This document shows positions 1 to 12,029 of a stretch of DNA of 64,000 nucleotides, in pieces. The notes below the pieces were generated by a model. That model was not told the DNA's origin and did no database searches. It was given only the letters and a program-made list of their open reading frames with translations. The stretch is from Siderastrea siderea (taxonomy: Eukaryota; Cnidaria; Anthozoa; Scleractinia; Rhizangiidae): contig OZ034971.1 in NCBI GenBank assembly GCA_964030785.1, positions 38,988,304 to 39,052,303 of the forward strand. Direction: 5' to 3'. Position 1 is the stretch's first letter. Each line of letters starts with the position of its first letter. The position numbers and the translations under genes were made by a program.

Positions 1-577
1 TTTGGAGTAAACGGGGAACAACCTTCATTTAGCTTCTACAGCTTTATCGTTGTAAAGTAGCTTTTGTCTCCTAAAATAACACCAATTAACCCGGAAGTGA
101 TAAGAAGTATTTCCCGCTGAAACGCTGAAACGCAGAGTCACGCTCTCCACCTCTGCATCACACCGGATGTTTTACAAAGTAAACGCAATTCAGACCGTCG
201 AAGCACATTTCATCATTCCATGCAAATCATCATGAAAAGAAGCAAATTTAGGTATCTGACATCTTGAATTATTGGTGTTATTTTTGGAACGCAGCCTTAT
301 CAATATTGATCGAAGGCAGACTGATATAATTGATAGTTGAGAGAAAAACCGCACTAGAATATTCGTTTAGGTGCGGGACTACGAATTTTTTCCTGCGTCT
401 ATAGTCGATGCTCGTGTTTCGGACCAGATTCATTGTACCATCGTTTATCAGTGTTGTTTATACTGGACGATTAAATTCGCGTTCAAAGCTCTAAAGAAGT
501 AAGATGAATCGGGGAGGCCATATCTAATCTGTCCTATTTATGATCAGTTAGCGCCCAAAAAAATGTGGACAAGACAA
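1..577. other. Non-coding stretch, nothing recognised
   Basis: No open frame of convincing length or composition, no RNA gene and no repeat structure were recognised. The stretch is AT-rich and ends at the target duplication of the first poly-G-ended transposon. Confidence 0.5.
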
Positions 578-585
578 GTCGGCTT

Positions 586-966
586 CCCGGGGGGGGGGGG
601 ACTCCCAATTGAAAGTGACGGGGATGCTCGTCGTCTCGCTTAGGGTTGTAAATTGCAGATTTTGGTCTCGCTTAGGGTTTTTAGGAAGGAAAGCCAATAT
701 TTTTAGCCATTCAGCTATCGCTTAGGGTGTGCGTAAAGAAATATCTATATGAAAAAACCAAACGACGTCAATCTTTAGCGTCAATCTTTAGCGCATTTAA
801 AGTCACTGAAGCTCTTATTTGGTTGTCTGTTTTAGCATGGTCTCGTTTAGGGGTCAAATAACGCCTGAACCACACCCAGATTGGTCTCCTTTAGGGGTGT
901 AACTCGTTAACTCTAATTTTCCCACAAGCATCCCCGTCATTTTCATATGGGAGTCCCTCCCCCGGG
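586..966. mobile_element. hAT-like non-autonomous element with poly-G ends (copy 1)
   Basis: The ends are inverted repeats: CCCGGGG plus a G-run and ACTCCC on the left, GGGAGTCCC and CCCCCGGG on the right, continuing inward for about 40 bp (GTGACGGGGATGCT and its complement). The perfect 8-bp direct repeat GTCGGCTT flanks it at 578-585 and 967-974, the target-site length of hAT transposons. Inside are five copies of a short motif close to GGTCTCGCTTAGGGT, near 633, 664, 715, 839 and 883. There is no coding capacity, so it must be moved by a transposase encoded elsewhere. The superfamily is inferred from target-site length only. Confidence 0.75.
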
Positions 967-1323
967 GTCGGCTTACCGCTGGCCATTTAAGAAAGTGTGT
1001 ATCACGTTAGTTACGCAATCTTTTTTTTTTCCTTTCTCTCGTATGTAATCGTATGATTTCGCGAACATTTGTGACTTCATTCTACACTCGTTTATGTAAT
1101 GTTTAACAGACGAGCAGGAGTGCTTTATCAAGTTTAAAAGAAACATTGCCCGAAGGCAACGCAGTTCTTAACACGACACCACAGTCAACAAAGACCCGGC
1201 ATGATAAGCGCTCAAGACTAGAAGGCAGATACGGACAACGTTGTTTCGCTCTAATTGGAGCTCTTCAGCGTATCGTAGCCACCAACACAATGAGAGTTAG
1301 TGAGAAATCACCTATCTCATAAA

Positions 1324-1686
1324 TGTTGTAACTAGATCCATTCCAGAAAGAGCTAGAAATCAAATGATTTCCGGTCACAAACACGTACTGCGCGTTTGTG
1401 GCCTAAAAATGATATGATCTCAACTTAAACATGTCGAATGCTGTGGTGAAACGAACGAGGGATGGCCACTACCATCCTCTACGTACAATAAAACAAAGTG
1501 CAAGATGGTCGGATCAATCCAGATCAACGGTTTAAAATGAACAATGACAGAAAATTTTTTGCAAAAACCGTGTACGACCATACTTGCGTCACGTCGGATC
1601 ATAATAGATCGTGATCAGTCAGTACGTGTTTGTGACCGGACATCATTTGATTTCTAGCTCTTTCTGGAATGGATCTAGTTACAACA
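1324..1686. mobile_element. Inverted-repeat (hairpin) element, 363 bp
   Basis: About 65 bp at the left end, starting TGTTGTAACTAGATCCATTC, are repeated in reverse complement at the right end, finishing GATCTAGTTACAACA. The middle is non-coding; the small minus-strand frame inside has no protein character. I could not identify a clear target-site duplication, so the superfamily is left open. A MITE is the simplest reading; an inverted duplication is the alternative. Confidence 0.6.
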
Positions 1687-2471
1687 CGCACGAACTGCGA
1701 GTTTATTGAACGGCTTCAAAAACCTCTGATGTAGATCTTTTCATTCTTGCACTGATATTTAGATTTTGGGTTATTTTGGCCATGAAAATTGGACATAAAA
1801 TTTAGCCGTGTCTTTATCAGATATAAAGACACTCATTAAACATTAATTTCCTTTGTATTTTCTTAATGAATTATTAATGAGTTTTTGAATAGTCAGTATC
1901 CCGTCAGTACTAACCTTAGCCGAACACCTTAAATCCTTAATCGCTTCTCACGGTAAAGTTTCTGGTGCATAACTGTGACATTCAACATTGATACATGATT
2001 TTCTCTTCGACAATTTCCATGTTAAATTCCTAGATAGTGCATGTTACGGTACAATCTAGTTCAGCATTCAACACCGGCGCGCGCAGCTTTTGAATTTCAT
2101 GTTACCACTCCCTGGAAACTGTTACGCTCAATTCGGCCAAAGCTAAGAAGAATGATTTTGACTAGGCTTTCACAGTGATCAAACGTTCGAGGTGTGTGCA
2201 TTTTCCGCGGCATATAATTCTGCTAAGAAAAAATACGGGCAACTGTGGAAACGTCCACTTATAAGATTAACCGGCAAAACTTAAAGCCGTTCCTGAAAGC
2301 TTATGTTAATTGTGGGTTTAAAATGAAATAGCTGTCACCCACAAGTTTAATCAGCGCGAAATTCGGTTTGCCGGGCATGGCTCGTAAACGTTTGAACTGA
2401 TTCATATTTCAAGGCTCTCGTGAAGACCATTCTCCATTACCAGCCGCTGTTCAGGGAAACAAGCCGGCGCT

Positions 2472-2877
2472 CCCGGGGTGGTGGTGGTGGGGGGTACTTC
2501 TCGAAGATTTGGGTGGGGGTGTGCGGCGCGCTTCTGGTAACCCTTACCCTATTTCAGACCAAAATGTGTGATTTTCCCCACCCTATTTCAGACCAGACCC
2601 TAACCATTTTTTGCTTGAGTAAACATTTGAGAAGGGCTTCAAATTCCCAACGTTAATCAAGCCTCAGTTCTTTGGAGAAGAAAATTAATAAAAGGATAGC
2701 TTCTCAAGAACCATACTAGATCCCATATCAGAGTGCACAAACCTCACCCTATTTCAGACCAAAATGGTCAAAATCTATACCCTATTTCAGACCAAAAAGG
2801 CTCAAAAACCATACCCTTTGGCGCCTCACACACCTTTATAGCTTATATAAGGGAGTAACCCCCCCCCCCCGCCCGGG
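2472..2877. mobile_element. hAT-like non-autonomous element with poly-G ends (copy 2)
   Basis: It starts CCCGGGGTGG and ends with a long C-run and GCCCGGG. The flanks carry CGGCGCT on both sides (2465-2471 and 2879-2885), seven matching bases, eight with one mismatch. It holds four copies of the motif ACCCTATTTCAGACC, near 2545, 2580, 2750 and 2779. It is non-coding and differs in internal sequence from copy 1, but shares its end structure and iterated-motif design. Confidence 0.65.
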
Positions 2878-3949
2878 TCGGCGCTCTTTCCCGAACGCAA
2901 TCTCGTACCCATGAAAGCGGTGGAATTCGAAGCTAGATTTGGACACACAACCTTGTTGAATGATGCTTCAGCATAAGACGTGCTCAGTATCGTATGAGCA
3001 GCTTGGTAACGCCAAGCTAGCACAGCGCAAATGGTCTCCCTGTGCCCCGTCAAAAACACACACGCAACAGTCAGCCCTGATAACTGGTCAAATCGTAAAT
3101 TTAACCGTAAATTACATCTATTTCAAAGTTGCGTTTGTGAGCGGTAAGTCGCGTCTTGTAACGGAAGCGTCTTCTTGTTAGATGTGAACCATATTATTTC
3201 AGCGAATATCTTGCATGTGGGTTCGAAGAAGTTACCGGTATCTGATATTTTTCCGAACAATTCTCCTCGTTTGAATTGTCAAATATTTACAGAAAGTTTA
3301 GGTGAGAATTCAGGTCCTGTGCAGAAGACAAACAAATGTTACTTCCTTATACAAAATCTATTATTTTATTGGTAACACTACCGAATTTCATTAAAGACTC
3401 AGCGGTAAGGCGATCGAATAAAAGTGTCAAAGAAGTTAACCATCCTTATCAAACCAAGTGAATATATCTAGATTACCAGTCTTTGAAATGGTGAAACCTC
3501 CTCTCTCAGTAATGCATATTCAATTAAATTATATATTCAATTTCGTTACACAAATTGTTTTTAATTAAAATACTTTGAACATTAAGAAGGGTCAATAGTG
3601 TCATAAGAGACGCGCGAAGAGGCGCTGGTTTGTTATTTGCTTACCAAGCAAATATTCGAGCCGAGTGTAAAAAATGCTCTCTTACAATACTGAGTTTGTA
3701 CGAATCTCTTAAAACGTTGTGTCATAGTTTAGATGGCTTAACCTTGCCTCTTTACGCTAATGCTCGTTTCTAATTATATCGTCAGTTTAGCAGTAGACGT
3801 GGTCTGAATTACTAGATTTCTGTGGCGGATGACAGGGATTTATTTTTAAAACTGCTATGAGAGAGCTATAAGAGGGGCTTTGTTTTACTTTCTGCTTCCT
3901 CATACCAGAGACACCCAGCTTGTCACGGCATCACATGACACTCCAGTCT
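2878..3949. other. Non-coding stretch, nothing recognised
   Basis: No gene or repeat was recognised. Short open frames here lack codon or domain character. Confidence 0.45.
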
Positions 3950-3958
3950 TTATATATA
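3950..3958 (+). promoter_or_regulatory. Candidate TATA box
   Basis: TTATATATA lies about 25-30 bp upstream of a purine-rich stretch that leads into a good splice donor at 4041/4042. This is the best core-promoter-like arrangement upstream of the oxidase gene on the + strand. No transcript evidence is available from sequence, and TATA-like strings are common in AT-rich DNA. Confidence 0.3.
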
Positions 3959-3979
3959 GCATAGGACAGCATTGAAGAC

Positions 3980-4041
3980 TGACAGACGGCTGGGAGGGAG
4001 ACAGCCTTTCAAGGAGCTCCAGGATTCATAAATTATCAAAG
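3980..4041 (+). other. Candidate untranslated first exon of the oxidase gene
   Basis: The sequence downstream of the TATA-like box ends in a strong donor (AAAG followed by GTAAGA at 4042). It has no ATG leading into a long frame, so it would be 5' UTR, splicing to the acceptor at 16659/16660. The implied intron is about 12.6 kb. The 5' boundary is inferred from TATA spacing. Confidence 0.25.
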
Positions 4042-5194
4042 GTAAGACTCGCTTCTTTAAAAGAGACTTTATCAAGCTTGATTGCTTGGAAAATATGTGA
4101 GAAACATCAAAAGCCTCTTTAGTTCATGTATATAGTAGTACCTTTACTGCAACTTTTCTTAGGCCATTTTTCGTGCCATGGATAACTGGAATACTTCTTA
4201 GCCAGCGCCCTTACCTAAATGATCGATACACTGAGAAGTTTGAGAGAAGAGTTTGTAGCCTTCATCTGAAGTGTCGCAAGTTAGGCTTTTGTTAGCTACT
4301 TCAAAAAATTCAAATCAGCTTGAGTAGCATAATAAACACTATCATCGAATAATGAAGGCCAACAGCTATCATGTGGAATTAACTGTAACGTTTAGTTAAT
4401 ATAATAAAGTAGCATAATTAAGTGTCCCTTTCTTAAGCGATGAAACTTCACGTGCAATAGAGAAAATGATTAACTAAGCCCCGAAAAGTTTACTACCAAC
4501 AGATTTCAATTTACTTAAAGTGGATATTGAGGGATCCGAAGGTATGGTAATGTTCTTTACAACATCAAATCACAAGACACACATTTTAGATGTTTTCTGT
4601 GAGCTTATCTCAGTTTCTTATCACGAATTCTCATAGTTTTGTAGGTATAATTTTAAAAATTGAAGCTCAAAAATAGTTCAACTGAAAAAGGAACTGCACA
4701 TACACCGTAAAATTACGAAATATTGTAGGAGCATTTCTTGATGTCAAAACACGGCATTAATGACGTAATATTCGGCCGCAGACCAAGTATTCGTTTGATA
4801 ATGTACGACCCAACAGCATTTATATAGTGCCTCGTCCATAATGACTCTGTATTGTAAGGCTATGTCTTGATGACAAAATAAGACTACCACAATATTGTAA
4901 CTGTGGTAAATATGGAGTAGTCGAGAAGGTAAAGGAGTCCTGATTAGCTTGTATACAGTACTGATTTATTATCAGGTGGTTATTTTCCCACAGTGAATTC
5001 AAGTTATAGCATACACCTTCGTCCAGTCAGCACATTCCTTGCTCTCGATGTCACCGAATATTACATCTGCAGATTGCCTGCTAGGCTTAACGATCTTGTC
5101 GATTTCATGCCCAGATCAGCTAGCCGATTGATTAAAATGGGGCAGATTAATGTTTTAGTTCCAGACCTTCACTGGGAAAGATTATTTCATAGTA

Positions 5195-5240
5195 TTTTGT
5201 GCACTGTTAGAAGCCTAACGGCTTCTAACAGTGCACAAAA
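5195..5240. repeat. Perfect short hairpin, 21-bp arms and 4-base loop
   Basis: Arms 5195-5215 and 5220-5240 are exact reverse complements (TTTTGTGCACTGTTAGAAGC and so on) around the loop TAAC. No neighbouring inverted repeat extends it. It could be a minimal palindromic insertion, a recent inverted duplication or, less likely, a small RNA precursor; the stem is short for a typical animal microRNA. Confidence 0.7.
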
Positions 5241-5629
5241 ATTCTAAAAATAGTGCAATCTGAGTCACGCCGTAACGGAAGAACTAACCAGAAGTTGATG
5301 TTTATTTCATTATTAAAATAATCCCTCAATATGAACTAGGATAAAATTCACCGAATTACTTCCTGTAAGTAACTGAAGTACGCTTCTTACGTGAAACTGT
5401 AGACACTATGAGCCTTGAGATTGAGCCTTCGGTAAACCACTAAGTCGAACCTCTTAGCTAAACGCCGTCTGCTTTCTAATTTTCCTATAAAAACACAGTC
5501 CTTCTTCTCTTAACACAATTACCCCGACTCGCAAACTGTAGGCAACTGAGGAACTGAGTGATGTGCAGTGCTATCTTTGGACTTTTGTTTGTTACTACAG
5601 AGCAATACTTAAAGGTAGTTCGAGCTTCT

Positions 5630-5972
5630 CCCCCGGGGGGGGGGGGTGTACTCCCTTAAATACGCTATATAGGTATGTGCCGCCCGATAGGGTAGGGTTT
5701 TTGAGGTGATAGGGTATCCTTTTTGGTAATTTTGGTATTGTGATCCTTAGAATGATGTTCCTTAAATAGGGTCACTAAATTACGGTATCCATCTCAATGC
5801 GCAAAACGAAAAAGATATGGTCTGTTAAAATTAAAACTGCACTACACGTTTAAAAGGACGTTTATATAGCTTGTGTTGCTTCATGCTTGACGTCCGTGTA
5901 CAGAGGAAAAGAAATAAAACGACCTATCAGTTACACAATCCGATGAGTACCCCCACTCCCTTCTCCCCCGGG
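5630..5972. mobile_element. hAT-like non-autonomous element with poly-G ends (copy 3)
   Basis: The left end is CCCCCGGGG followed by a G-run and TGTACTCCC; the right end is ACTCCCTTCTCCCCCGGG. The perfect 8-bp repeat GAGCTTCT flanks it (5622-5629 and 5973-5980). The interior is non-coding and contains ATAGGGTAGGG/ATAGGGTA motifs near its left end. End sequence and target-site length match copies 1 and 2. Confidence 0.7.
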
Positions 5973-8939
5973 GAGCTTCTGATGCTATACTGTAGTAATT
6001 CCGAATGAAAGCCATTGAGCAGTTTCCCCGGGTATGGTGATCATTAGTTTTCTCTCTCGTTTACAAAATATGCGCTTTTGATTTTTTTCATCATTCACAA
6101 GACAATTTCGAGTTTTCTTGGATGTCAATGCAGAGTCGAACACTACCATTAAAAATCTGTTGACAAGGTAATGCTGTCGGATTTTGAAGCTAATTCCATC
6201 AGTTGAACACAATAGGGCATTTTGCGTGACTCTATCTTTTGCAAAGCGACTGTAACTAAAGATTTAAACACATGCAGGGGGCGTTGTAGGAATTTTTTGC
6301 TGATTTTTTCCTAAAGAGAACAAATACCTTCCATTCAGGTTTGTCATCAAAGATACAAATCAAATCTCAAACTGCACCAAATAACAGAAGAGGCAGAGGC
6401 GAGACCACAGGGCACCAAGTCTTGATCACCCGAGTAGGCCTTCAGTTTCTTTATTAGGGCATCGGCAGCAATTTTCAATCCGTGAACGCGCTAAGACAGT
6501 CAAAAGACGCGCTAAATCAGCGTTATTTAATATTTTGCTTCCTCATACCGATGCCCTGAAACGGGGTGGACAAATCAATCACCTGACAATCACCTTCACA
6601 ATAACTTAATGCTGCGCTGCCAACAGAGATAAAATTATAATATTCTAACAGAACAATTGTTTTCGACTCAATTTGCGGCCAGTAAAGAGACGGCCTTTTC
6701 AAAAGGCACAAAATGACAGATGACTTACATTAGTGATAGTTTGTTGAATGACTCGAATAGACGCGATAACCCAGCATTAAATATTCAGTCTTCTCACAGC
6801 TGCCCGGCCTCCCAGGTGAAGTATTTAAAATTTATTATGTAACACTTTAAAACGTTGTTGAAACTCATATACCCAGTGAGTTAATAAGGACCTCCCGATT
6901 TGATCGAATTCACAACGATTTTTTGAATTTGGAAAAGGTTGGAGTTTTAAAAAAGCTAAGTTTAATATATCTAGCTTTATAAACTATGCCAGATATACTC
7001 TAGCTTTATTATCGAAATAGTGTGGCATGCCGCCATCTAGGGACAAAAGAACACGCAAAAAAGCCACAGGAATTCCTGTTAGTTAAAAATACGTTTCTTC
7101 GACAGATTAATTCCCACAATGAACTTAATATGCCTTTGTCATCAAATTTCGCGGCAAGTTTATCTAAAATATCAATTTGCGGTTTCTTCACTCGAACAGT
7201 TAGGTTTATAGATTAAAAAATACACACAGAGAGATCGCTAGCCGTCATTGCTTCAGTCAATTTATCTTTATAAAGGCGAATTCTAAATTCGCGACCACCA
7301 ATTACGTTCATTCACTGTTGCAATCCCTAATATTGTCCTCAATATATACATAAAATGATGTTATCTGACCATACTTCGATAGAATACTTCAACTCTTAAT
7401 AGTCATGCAAACAAACCTGAAACTAAGCCGAATTACTTCCTGTGCTCTGGTAAGCACATTGGTGACGTGAGAGCGTACATACTTTATATACAGGTTAACC
7501 GCTAAGGGCTAGCACCTAAGCTTTATGAGACTGTTTTCTTGCAGAAGCAGTTTTTCTCTTTACCTTGTAAGTTCAAGAGCCCTGATACGCTTAGTCAATA
7601 TATGCAAGGCTTACTTTTCATTCTTATTCGATTGATGTCAAAGGCGCTTTCCGCGCGCGGGCCACGCGACAGCTGTCTTACATTAGTTGTTATACTGTAC
7701 CACAAAATGTGCTTTTGAGTTTTTGCTTTTTATAATTTGTCCTCGAAAGCTCTTAGGTAATCTTAATACTCAAGCTGAATTTCAATATCTAACCTCGTCA
7801 GAGCAAGGTGTCAATCGGTGTTCGCCCTCTGACGCAAATCAGCAGAAGATATTATTACATGGAACGATTAAGCCATGATTTTGTGGCATCCTCTTTTGTT
7901 GCTTTTGATCCTCGAGATACAGAACCTGTCAAATAAATTTTGAGCTCACACTTTTATTGCCTATGGGTACCTTCCTTCCACTCAATTTTGTCAGTTAAGA
8001 CACGAAAGTTTCAAACTGCACATCAGTGACTAACTCAGCAGACATTGCATGCGGTATAGCTCAGCAACTTATTTCGCTTTCGTTTTGGTACATGAAGCAA
8101 ATGGACTGATATTTTTTATCAAGCGGTTTGGTTAAGTCAGTTGAAAGTCAATAAAAAGATGAAACTACAAACTAGGTGCGATACTTACAAATTGTCATAA
8201 GCCAAGTGTATTCTGAACAGGTTACTTACTTTTCAGTTACTTTTACACTAAGCAAATATTTTGTCGCACGCTTTCGACACGTCACCTGATGTTTCGTCTT
8301 TCTTGTACTCATTTTTAACAACTGACAGCTTTTCTTGACTCTGTTTTAAAAATACTTAACATTTCTGCCACAATGGCATTTCAACTTCACGTAAGTTTAG
8401 TTCGAAAACACTTTAAAAAAGAAAAAAAACACTCAACGTCGCTTTGCGCGTTTAAGAGTTTTGTTAAGAGCATCATTTTTTTAACTTCTTACTTCGCGTG
8501 TGTGTAACCGCAGCTTTTAAACTGCGCTAGACACTCAAATGAATTCCGTTATCATTTTTAAAAAGACTGCTCAGTTCTCGGTGGCGGCTGAATTTGTATC
8601 TGTAACATGATATGAAAAGAAACAATCTTTGTAAATTACAAAAATTTGTTCCTGCAAAGACCTCCAAATTGTGGCACCACAAATCACCACTTGGCAAAAC
8701 GAAACTCCCGCAAAAGTTTAATGTCCGAACATTAACGTATTTCCTGCTTTAGTTCTCTCTGTTTTGTGTGTGGATACAGAGGCTCGGTTGAGTTTAAAAT
8801 TAACAATTTCCGTATATAAAACCAATCTTATATACCACGCCTATTTTAAAACGCTATTGTGAAATTAAAGCTCATGCAGTCAACTGCCAAAAAATAGGTA
8901 TATAAATAATCCTTTCCTAATTTTTGTTGTAAGGCTTAA

Positions 8940-11020
8940 TTCCTTTGTATCTCTTCTTCTATACCCAACTATTTTAAACACTATGGCATTCCAAGAAACC
9001 TAAATTGATCATGATGTCAGTTTTCTTAAAAAACAAAAAGAAAGGAAAATATAACACTCAGTAGCTGGAACCTTCGGCGCCTCTGCGAAGTGTCCCACTT
9101 TAGCAACTGTCCGCGTGATTTTAACCACGAACGCACCTGAAGGTTTTTTCTATTGGAAACACTCAGATTTATTGTCTTCCATACAAAGACTACTGACGTT
9201 GCCAATTGAATTTGCATTTGTAAAAGTTTCCCTTTCAGCAAATGCGGCTCTAACCTAACCACGCGGCTTTGTTCAAAATGACAGTCTCTTACGCTTTTGC
9301 TGACACGTATACACTGGAATAAAATGATCCCGCAGGCGACGCACAAATTACCGAATAATCTATTTTTATATGGATGCCCAATTTTCTTCCTGCAAACCCC
9401 TTCTTCGGAGCGGGTTTATACGTTCTGGCCCTAGCATAAAAGATTGACTTTCTATTTTGTCTCTTTCATTCCCCGTTTTCAGCATTTCATGTAACAGGCA
9501 TCTCTTCCACGAGAATTAAAGCACGAACTATGTTTTCGTCTTGCTTGTATCCGCATGAACAGTTCTCTAAGTGGAAAAAAGTTGCTAGTAAATAAATGGA
9601 CCAATCGGTGTTTAGAACACAATTGCACTTAATCAGGATTGGCCATTCATTTGGTGGCCTGTAAAAAATGCAATATAAAGAAGGCCCATCGAGTCTTTTC
9701 TTGTACATAGAGTTCCAGAAGCTTACTTAACTGCATTTAAAACACTCTATATAGCGACAAGCAGAAGTTGAACGAAGCAGCGCGAAATATTAACGAAGAT
9801 CCAAACTGAAGGCACTTAAGGTTAGCTTTGGTATATTTGGTATTATCGTTTGGAATGATAGGCTTACAATAGTATTCATCCTTTTATTTCTTAGACTGTT
9901 TCACACTCAAGCCCGGTTTTTTTTTTAATTCCAGCGTGGATTTCGGGCGCGTAATGTTGTTTTGTACAGTCGTGTTTTGCCCGTTCTAACTATGATTTAA
10001 CTAGCATAATAGTTACGTAAAGTACGAGCATAAAAATGACAAAAGTAACGTTAGATTTTGTTCCTAGACATCATCAGTTTGCCGGCTTGCAATGTTCTTA
10101 CTCGAGAGAAGTTTTGCTTGTTGTTCAGTTTACTTTATCTCGATATTCAGACTAATCTTCTTTGAAAACACAGAAGCATAAATCAGGATAAGCTAAGAAA
10201 AGGAAACTGAAATGGTAACCTTTCAAATCTTTGATTTCTGTAACCATCGATTGAAGCAGAAAATGTTTGTCCATCTTCTATTTTTCCTAATGATCAGCAA
10301 TGTGAAAAAAAAGGAACTAGGAGCACTTACTGGCGTACAGAAGTGTTGAAAATTTGTTTAAATTTCTGTGTTCCAGAATAAGAAGTCTAAATCGATTCAA
10401 GAAAAATATACATGAAAATTCAATCTGCAAAATGTCGACAAACATAACGCACAAAAAAAAACTACTCAGTACTTTATTGGTTTGTTTAAATAGTCAAACT
10501 TCATATTTCTTCCAAAGAACTTAGTATTTAGTACCGCCTTCAAGCAAATGAAAGAACTGCACGGTTACTTTAATTTGAAGGTGGTCACACTGTAGGATTT
10601 TGTCCACAAACTCGAAAGTGAGTACTTCCTTCTACAGCATAATAAACGAAAAAGACGATAGTAAATGAAAGAATTGTTCAGTAGCTTTCATTTGAATCGT
10701 CACAATTTGAGTTGCAGACTAAAAAGTGAGGGTCGCTTTCTACAACTTACATCTCAGATATCATCGCTGGAGAAAACTGCATGCTCAACAGCTTTTATCC
10801 TGAACGATCAAAGTTTCGAGTTTCATCGGCGGCTTAGTGAAGGAGTTAGGCGTCTCGCCACTATCCGTGTCCATCCACTACTTTTTTTTCATATTTCAAA
10901 GACTTCGCGATTGGAAAGTGAGCCGCAGTAAGAAACACACGAATCAAGTGGCTTAATTCATCATGTAAACTGCCATATGACATTCTCCACGACATTTACA
11001 TTTGTAAAAGCACTTAATTT
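8940..11020 (+). repeat. Old local duplication, copy 1
   Basis: Several blocks recur in the same order at 12.03-13.70 kb. Shared landmarks are a CCCAACTATTTTA/GGCATT block (8.96 versus 12.04 kb), GAATTTGCATTTGTA (9.21 versus 12.25 kb), GCATGAACAGTTCT plus AAGTGGAA (9.55 versus 12.70 kb), GATTGGCCATT plus ATTTGGT (9.64 versus 12.78 kb), GCAGAAGTTGAACGAAGCA (9.76 versus 12.90 kb) and a GCGATTGGAAA block (10.91 versus 13.59 kb). Identity is patchy, so the event is old. No protein is shared. A partial third copy may lie at about 8.33-8.70 kb. Confidence 0.55.
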
Positions 11021-11919
11021 TCTCTCAGCAAATGATTTTCGAAGAAATAGCTTACATTGTCATGGAAATGATGAATCATCGTAAGAGGGAGCCACTTCAC
11101 ATTGTTCCAATTATTTTCCTCAAGCTGTGTGCTGAAACGGAAGCTCCTTTTTGTTTTGCATTTTTCTATGTAAGCACGTTTTATATTTCGCAACAATTCC
11201 ACGAAATGGGGTAACGCTTGAGTTCACGACCAATAACTGAATGCGTGCATTTTAAGACGTAGGGCAAGAAAGGGTGGAATAATAATAAGAGTAATTTAGA
11301 TCACGAGAAAATATCTTTGTCTACAAATACTTCCGCGTTAAGATTTCAATAAAAAGGTTTTAAGACAAGTTAGTAGTGGTTAGTATATGACTGACAAAAA
11401 ACGGATGAGAATTGGTTGATTAGTAACCATTTAGTAGTCATTGATAACAACTGCCTCATCCACAGTGAGGCTTGTCTCTTGTAAATACAACAACCTGAGA
11501 GTTAACACGAAAGGTAGCAGGCAAAATAAGAAAACGCAGATTTAATATAATTTTACGTATTTGGTAGAATTAGGACAAAGAGAAGGTCTGAGTGAGAGTA
11601 ACTCCAAGCAAACCCAACATTTCATTTATCTTATTTCTTCAAGTAAAAGATGACATGCATTTTTTATATGCTGCTAAAGAAGAGATGACTTTAAAAGTTA
11701 AGTGACAATAGGGGTGTTGTTTCTATCAGATAATTTATTAGCAGTGTTTTCAGGGATTACTGAACTAATCTGTCCACAATTTGATACTCATGCAATCTCT
11801 TATTGGTACAGACCGCGTGAAGGGAGGGCTGAGGGGGCTTTAGTTCCCCCATACCCCACCCCCACTTTTTGGTGCCATTAAAAGTTGGTGCCATTAGATA
11901 ACTAATACTTTTATCTCGG

Positions 11920-12006
11920 GTTTTGTTTTGTTTTGTTGTTTGTTTTTTTTTTTTTGTTTTGTTTTGTTTTGTTCGTCTGTTTGTTCGTTTGCTTTTTGCT
12001 TTTTTC
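11920..12006. repeat. Low-complexity TTTTG-rich tract
   Basis: Runs of GTTTT and related units over about 85 bp create a false lysine- and threonine-rich minus-strand frame here. No function is implied. Confidence 0.7.
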
Positions 12007-12029
12007 TTCATGACTATTTTTAAATTTAC

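Noticed and set aside
2826..3059. Small minus-strand frame near 2.9 kb as a gene
   Set aside because: It begins across a transposon edge with a poly-Gly run from the C-tract and shows no domain.
11757..12011. Lys/Thr-rich minus-strand frame
   Set aside because: It is the translation of a low-complexity TTTTG tract.
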